Source: Rikenella sp.
GTDB lineage: Bacteria > Bacteroidota > Bacteroidia > Bacteroidales > Rikenellaceae
Assembly (NCBI GenBank): GCA_029054535.1
Contig: JAIDFC010000180.1
Span: forward strand, 1-9,107
Length of the DNA: 9,107 nucleotides
Reading direction: 5' to 3'
The notes beneath the pieces were generated by a model. That model saw only the letters and a list, made by a program, of their open reading frames with translations, was not told the DNA's origin and searched no databases. A program made the translations under genes and the position numbers. Position 1 is the stretch's first letter. The number at the start of each line of letters is the position of its first letter. Shown here in pieces: positions 6,443 to 9,107 of this stretch.

Positions 6443-7575
6443 TACAACGTGTGCTCCGGCAAGAGTTCCGGATGGAGAATCCGCACCAGATCGGCCAACA
6501 CGACATCCGGTCTCACCGCCCCCGATTCCCAGAAGTCGCTTCCCCCTTGCGCCGTGGTCCGAGCGTTGTTGTTGTAGACCCTCCCGCGCCGCACCACCGG
6601 CAACGTCGCGAAACGTCGGTTATCCGCCCGCAGCTGTGCCATCGTCGTCGCCTGTCCCGGATTGAGCCAATAGTCCGCCCGGGCCATCCAACGCAACGCC
6701 TGCTCGGCACTCACCGGCCGACTCCGGTCCGAATCGTCGCCCCGCCCCAGGTACTCTCCTCCCGCATCGTCAAGCAACCGCGCCAGGTAACTCCGATCCC
6801 CGGGCACATACCAAACGTCCTTGTACGGCGCGTTGAGCATCACCCGCGGCCGGTTCTCCCGGTCGACCGAAACGGCGACCCGCTCTCCGATCGTTTTGTA
6901 AGCCTCCTCGACCTCCATAAAAGCCCCGACCGCCTCGTCCATCCGGTCGACGAGCAGTCCGAACGGCACGATCCACTCCGCCCTCCCGAGCGGGTCCTGT
7001 TCCAGGTAGTCGGCCACATAGAGTACCGGCACCCCCAAACGCCTCAACGTTTCGGCCGCCTCGTTCTCGGCGGCGAGTCCGTAGACGAAGACCACGTCCG
7101 GCCGCAAGGCGACGATGGTTTCGTAATCGAGACGGCTGTCGTACCCCACCTCTCGCACCCCCTCTCGACGGACCGCCGGATTGGAGACGAAATCCTTTCC
7201 GGAGACCCCCCGGATCGTCCCGACGGCCCCCACGGCGTCGAGAAACGCGACGTGCGACGACGACATACAAACCGCCGACCGCACCGGCCACCGGATCTCG
7301 CCCGGTTTCAACGTCCGCTCTCCGGTGGTATCCTCCACCAACCGATAGTCGTAGGCCACGCCTTCCGCCCCCTGCCACGGATCGAGAACCCGCAACACGG
7401 TCTCCCTCCCCTCCGCATCGCCCAAGAGCGCGAACCGTCCGGCATACCTCGCCTCGTAGAGCACGGTGAGACTATCTTCCCCTCCCCCCTTCTCCACTCC
7501 GTTTCCCACGTTTCCGCAGGCGGTGAATCCGCCGAGAGCGATCGCCGCCATCCCTATGATCTGCCGTATCTTCAT
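6421..7575 (-). CDS. ABC transporter substrate-binding lipoprotein (Peripla_BP_2/BtuF-like)
   Basis: A 384-residue protein with a lipoprotein signal: MKIRQIIGMAAIALGG, then the lipobox FTAC with the acylated cysteine at residue 20. The residues after the cysteine (GNVGNG) lack the acidic cluster of Bacteroidota surface lipoproteins, so periplasm-facing anchoring is inferred. The body fits the helical-backbone metal-complex binding fold: VGYDSRLDYETIVALRPDVV in the first lobe, LGVPVLYVADYLEQDPLGRA at the hinge, and the typical Bacteroidota ending GGSDFWESGAVRPDVVLADL followed by ILHPELLPEHTLYYF. It should deliver ferric siderophore, haem or cobalamin to the adjacent permease/ATPase, though it is encoded convergently rather than in the same operon. 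A 24-codon upstream open extension was discarded because it precedes the signal peptide and overlaps the promoter element. Confidence 0.9.
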   Translation of the reverse strand: MKIRQIIGMAAIALGGFTACGNVGNGVEKGGGEDSLTVLYEARYAGRFALLGDAEGRETVLRVLDPWQGAEGVAYDYRLVEDTTGERTLKPGEIRWPVRSAVCMSSSHVAFLDAVGAVGTIRGVSGKDFVSNPAVRREGVREVGYDSRLDYETIVALRPDVVFVYGLAAENEAAETLRRLGVPVLYVADYLEQDPLGRAEWIVPFGLLVDRMDEAVGAFMEVEEAYKTIGERVAVSVDRENRPRVMLNAPYKDVWYVPGDRSYLARLLDDAGGEYLGRGDDSDRSRPVSAEQALRWMARADYWLNPGQATTMAQLRADNRRFATLPVVRRGRVYNNNARTTAQGGSDFWESGAVRPDVVLADLVRILHPELLPEHTLYYFRELE

Positions 7576-7601
7576 AGCTCGATTTCCCAGGTTGTTTCGA
7601 G

Positions 7602-7609
7602 CAAAAGTA
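7602..7609 (-). promoter_or_regulatory. Candidate -7 promoter element for the binding-protein gene
   Basis: TACTTTTG on the minus strand is an exact TAnnTTTG match, 26 bases upstream of the ATG at 7575. A matching -33 box is not evident. It lies inside the 119-bp divergent spacer shared with sodB; no equally good element is seen for sodB. Confidence 0.45.
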
Positions 7610-7694
7610 GCGTTTTGGAACAGAATTTGCATTTTCGTCGGAAGCAAAGAATCAACATTCGTTTAACAACTTTTACATAAAAATTTATCGCGTT

Positions 7695-8282
7695 ATGAAA
7701 TTCGAACATCCTGCCCTGCCTTATGCCGCCAACGCCTTGGAACCGATCATGAGCGCTCGCACCGTGGAGTTCCACTGGGGTAAACACGAAGCGGCCTACA
7801 TCAACAACCTGAACGGTCTGATCGAGGGTACCCCTCTGGCCGACGAGCCGCTGGAGGAGATCGTCCGCAAGGCCGACGGCGCGATCTACAACAACGCGGC
7901 TCAGGCTTGGAACCACATCTTTTTCTTTTTCCAGCTTTCGCCGGAGGCCCGGAAGAGACCGGAGGGCGTTCTGGCCCACGCCATCGACGACAGTTTCGGA
8001 TCGTTCGAGAAATTCCGGGAAGCGTTCGCAAAGGCCGGCGCTACCCTGTTCGGTTCGGGTTGGGCCTGGCTGTCGGTGAAGCCGGACGGCAAGCTGGAGA
8101 TCACCCAGGGACCGAATGCGCACAATCCGCTCCGCGACGGTCGGACACCGCTCCTGACGGCCGACGTCTGGGAACACGCCTACTACCTGGACTACCAGAA
8201 CCGACGACCGGATTTTCTGGCCGGCCTGTGGGAGTTGGTCGACTGGCGGGTGATCGAGAAACGGTACGAGGACACCCTTTAA
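7695..8282 (+). CDS. sodB: Iron/manganese superoxide dismutase
   Basis: A complete 195-residue cytoplasmic enzyme that converts superoxide to hydrogen peroxide and oxygen. All four metal ligands are present: His27 (EFHWGKH), His74 (AQAWNHIFFF), Asp157 and His161 (DVWEHAYYLDY). Gln70 in NNAAQAWNH is the position of the active-site glutamine in iron-type enzymes, so an iron or cambialistic enzyme is likely; the Bacteroides fragilis enzyme of this type works with either metal. Trp28 follows the first ligand, where Tyr or His is more common. No signal peptide. The gene diverges from the binding-protein gene across 119 AT-rich bases, and a strong terminator follows about 160 bp after the stop. Confidence 0.95.
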   Translation: MKFEHPALPYAANALEPIMSARTVEFHWGKHEAAYINNLNGLIEGTPLADEPLEEIVRKADGAIYNNAAQAWNHIFFFFQLSPEARKRPEGVLAHAIDDSFGSFEKFREAFAKAGATLFGSGWAWLSVKPDGKLEITQGPNAHNPLRDGRTPLLTADVWEHAYYLDYQNRRPDFLAGLWELVDWRVIEKRYEDTL

Positions 8283-8440
8283 CGACTTCGTCCAGCGATG
8301 GTCCTCGGAAGGTTGCCCGCCTCGAATACCCTCTATTCTGAGACGGGTTTTAGTCGCCCTCATTCGATATCCTCTTTTTACACCAGCCTTGAATGAGAGG
8401 ACTATGTTATCACCATCCTTTGCACCCACTTCGAGTCCTT

Positions 8441-8492
8441 CGGGTCGGGGTTCCGCACCACGTTCGGAAAGCCCCGACCCGCTTTTTATTTT
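8441..8492 (+). terminator. Strong intrinsic terminator downstream of sodB
   Basis: CGGGTCGGGG (8441-8450) pairs perfectly with CCCCGACCCG (8472-8481), and TTCCG (8451-8455) extends the stem with CGGAA (8465-8469) after a 2-base bulge. The T-rich tract CTTTTTATTTT follows at once. The stem and T run meet the usual criteria. It lies 158 bp beyond the sodB stop; in between I see only a 7-bp inverted repeat (CTCATTC 8359-8365, GAATGAG 8391-8397) and no gene. Confidence 0.8.
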
Positions 8493-8518
8493 GCGACTAT
8501 CCTCCTCCCCTTTTTTAG

Positions 8519-9016
8519 ACCACTATTCGCGCCCCCTTTTCACCACTCTTTTCTCTTTTTTCCGCGATCCGCAACCCGGGGAGCTTCTATTTCGGAAGCA
8601 ACTGGACGACACCTCAAAGCGAAGTATTGTGGCGGGACGAGGCGAAGACGCTCTTCGATCCCTGTCCCTCGGGCTGGCGAGTACCGAAGAGCGGGTACGA
8701 CATATCGAGTCCGTGGCAGGCGTTTTCCGCAACGAATGGCTCGATCGTGGGGACAGGAAACACCTCGGGACGTCTTTTCACGCTGGTTCCGGGCGGTCCG
8801 ACGATCTGGTACGGGACATCGGGCGGTCGGGCGCACAATTCGGCCACCCTGTGGCAGTGGCAAGCGGACGGCTACCTGTACATCTGGAGCGCAACGAAGA
8901 CAAGCAGCGCATCCGGTTCGACTTTTATCTTCCAGTGTACCACGTCGATTACCCCGTCGAATATCGGGAGCAACTACAGCGGTTACGGTTTTCAAGTCCG
9001 TTGCGTTCGGGAGTAA
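8519..9016 (+). pseudogene. FISUMP-domain C-terminal fragment D, no start codon
   Basis: The frame opens after a TAG at 8516-8518 and ends with TAA at 9014-9016. Recognisable FISUMP sequence starts near 8567 as AIRNPGSFYFGSNWTTP, continues through LWRDEAKTLFDPCPSGWRVP (the family hallmark DPCPxGWRVP) and ends GYGFQVRCVRE. It therefore covers the whole domain, about 150 residues, but not the lipoprotein signal or upstream domains of intact family members, and no ATG precedes the homology; the frame upstream is a pyrimidine-rich run translating to Leu/Phe/Ser. A TTG at 8627 would start inside the domain. It is most simply a 5'-truncated gene. No frameshift or internal stop was seen. It is more diverged from blocks B and C than they are from each other. 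Confidence 0.75.
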
Positions 9017-9058
9017 TCGCGGGGTTCCGGGGGAGCCTCCCGATGACCGAGAGAACGG

Positions 9059-9096
9059 GGGTAAGAAACGGGGAAACCGGACAGAACCCCTTACCC
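9059..9096. repeat. Stem-loop after FISUMP fragment D
   Basis: GGGTAAG (9059-9065) is complementary to CTTACCC (9090-9096) with a 24-base loop. No T run follows before the window edge, so a terminator cannot be claimed. Confidence 0.3.
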
Positions 9097-9107
9097 GCCC
9101 GCATGCG

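Noticed and set aside
5950..7680. 576-codon plus-strand open frame opposite the binding-protein gene
   Set aside because: Arg/Pro-rich translation without family motifs, lying antisense to a well-supported lipoprotein gene and overlapping the ATPase; a shadow of GC-rich coding DNA.
1..9107. CRISPR array, insertion sequence or transposase
   Set aside because: No regularly spaced repeats, and no transposase-like protein in any frame.

Overview
The window looks like chromosomal DNA from a GC-rich member of the Bacteroidota, most likely a gut Alistipes/Rikenellaceae relative. The evidence is the protein families (a MerR regulator with a long acidic tail, a FISUMP-domain family, Bacteroidota-type periplasmic binding and SOD proteins), the general lack of Shine-Dalgarno sequences, and several matches to the Bacteroidota -7 promoter element TAnnTTTG. 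The genus is an inference; I could not search databases.

Left part (1-1753): the 5' end of a phosphotransferase-family kinase gene runs off the left edge on the minus strand. Upstream of it lies about 1.5 kb without a credible intact gene. It holds two short minus-strand pieces of FISUMP-type protein ends (337-519 and 1559-1750), and between them a hairpin-rich, apparently non-coding kilobase.

Centre (1754-7575): a minus-strand MerR-type regulator diverges from a plus-strand pair made of a stand-alone riboflavin kinase domain and S-adenosylhomocysteine hydrolase (ahcY), which overlap by 17 bp. Then come a FecCD/BtuC-type permease and its ATPase, overlapping by one base. They converge with a minus-strand lipoprotein binding protein of the same transporter class, and the 3' ends overlap by 22 bp. 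Together these three form a plausible siderophore-iron or cobalamin ABC importer.

Right part (7576-9107): an iron-type superoxide dismutase (sodB) diverges from the binding protein. A strong intrinsic terminator lies about 160 bp after its stop. Beyond it is a third FISUMP piece (8519-9016), longer than the others but with no start codon or N-terminal region.

The most interesting signal is the pair of FISUMP blocks on the left. They begin and end at matching points (174 and 180 bp). Outside a short indel region their substitutions fall almost entirely in first and second codon positions (by hand count 31 of 36), and they end in a nearly invariant 21-bp stretch. This is the opposite of ordinary drift and resembles the variable regions of diversity-generating retroelements, or donor cassettes for C-terminal variation. 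No reverse transcriptase or clear template repeat is present here, so this remains a hypothesis.
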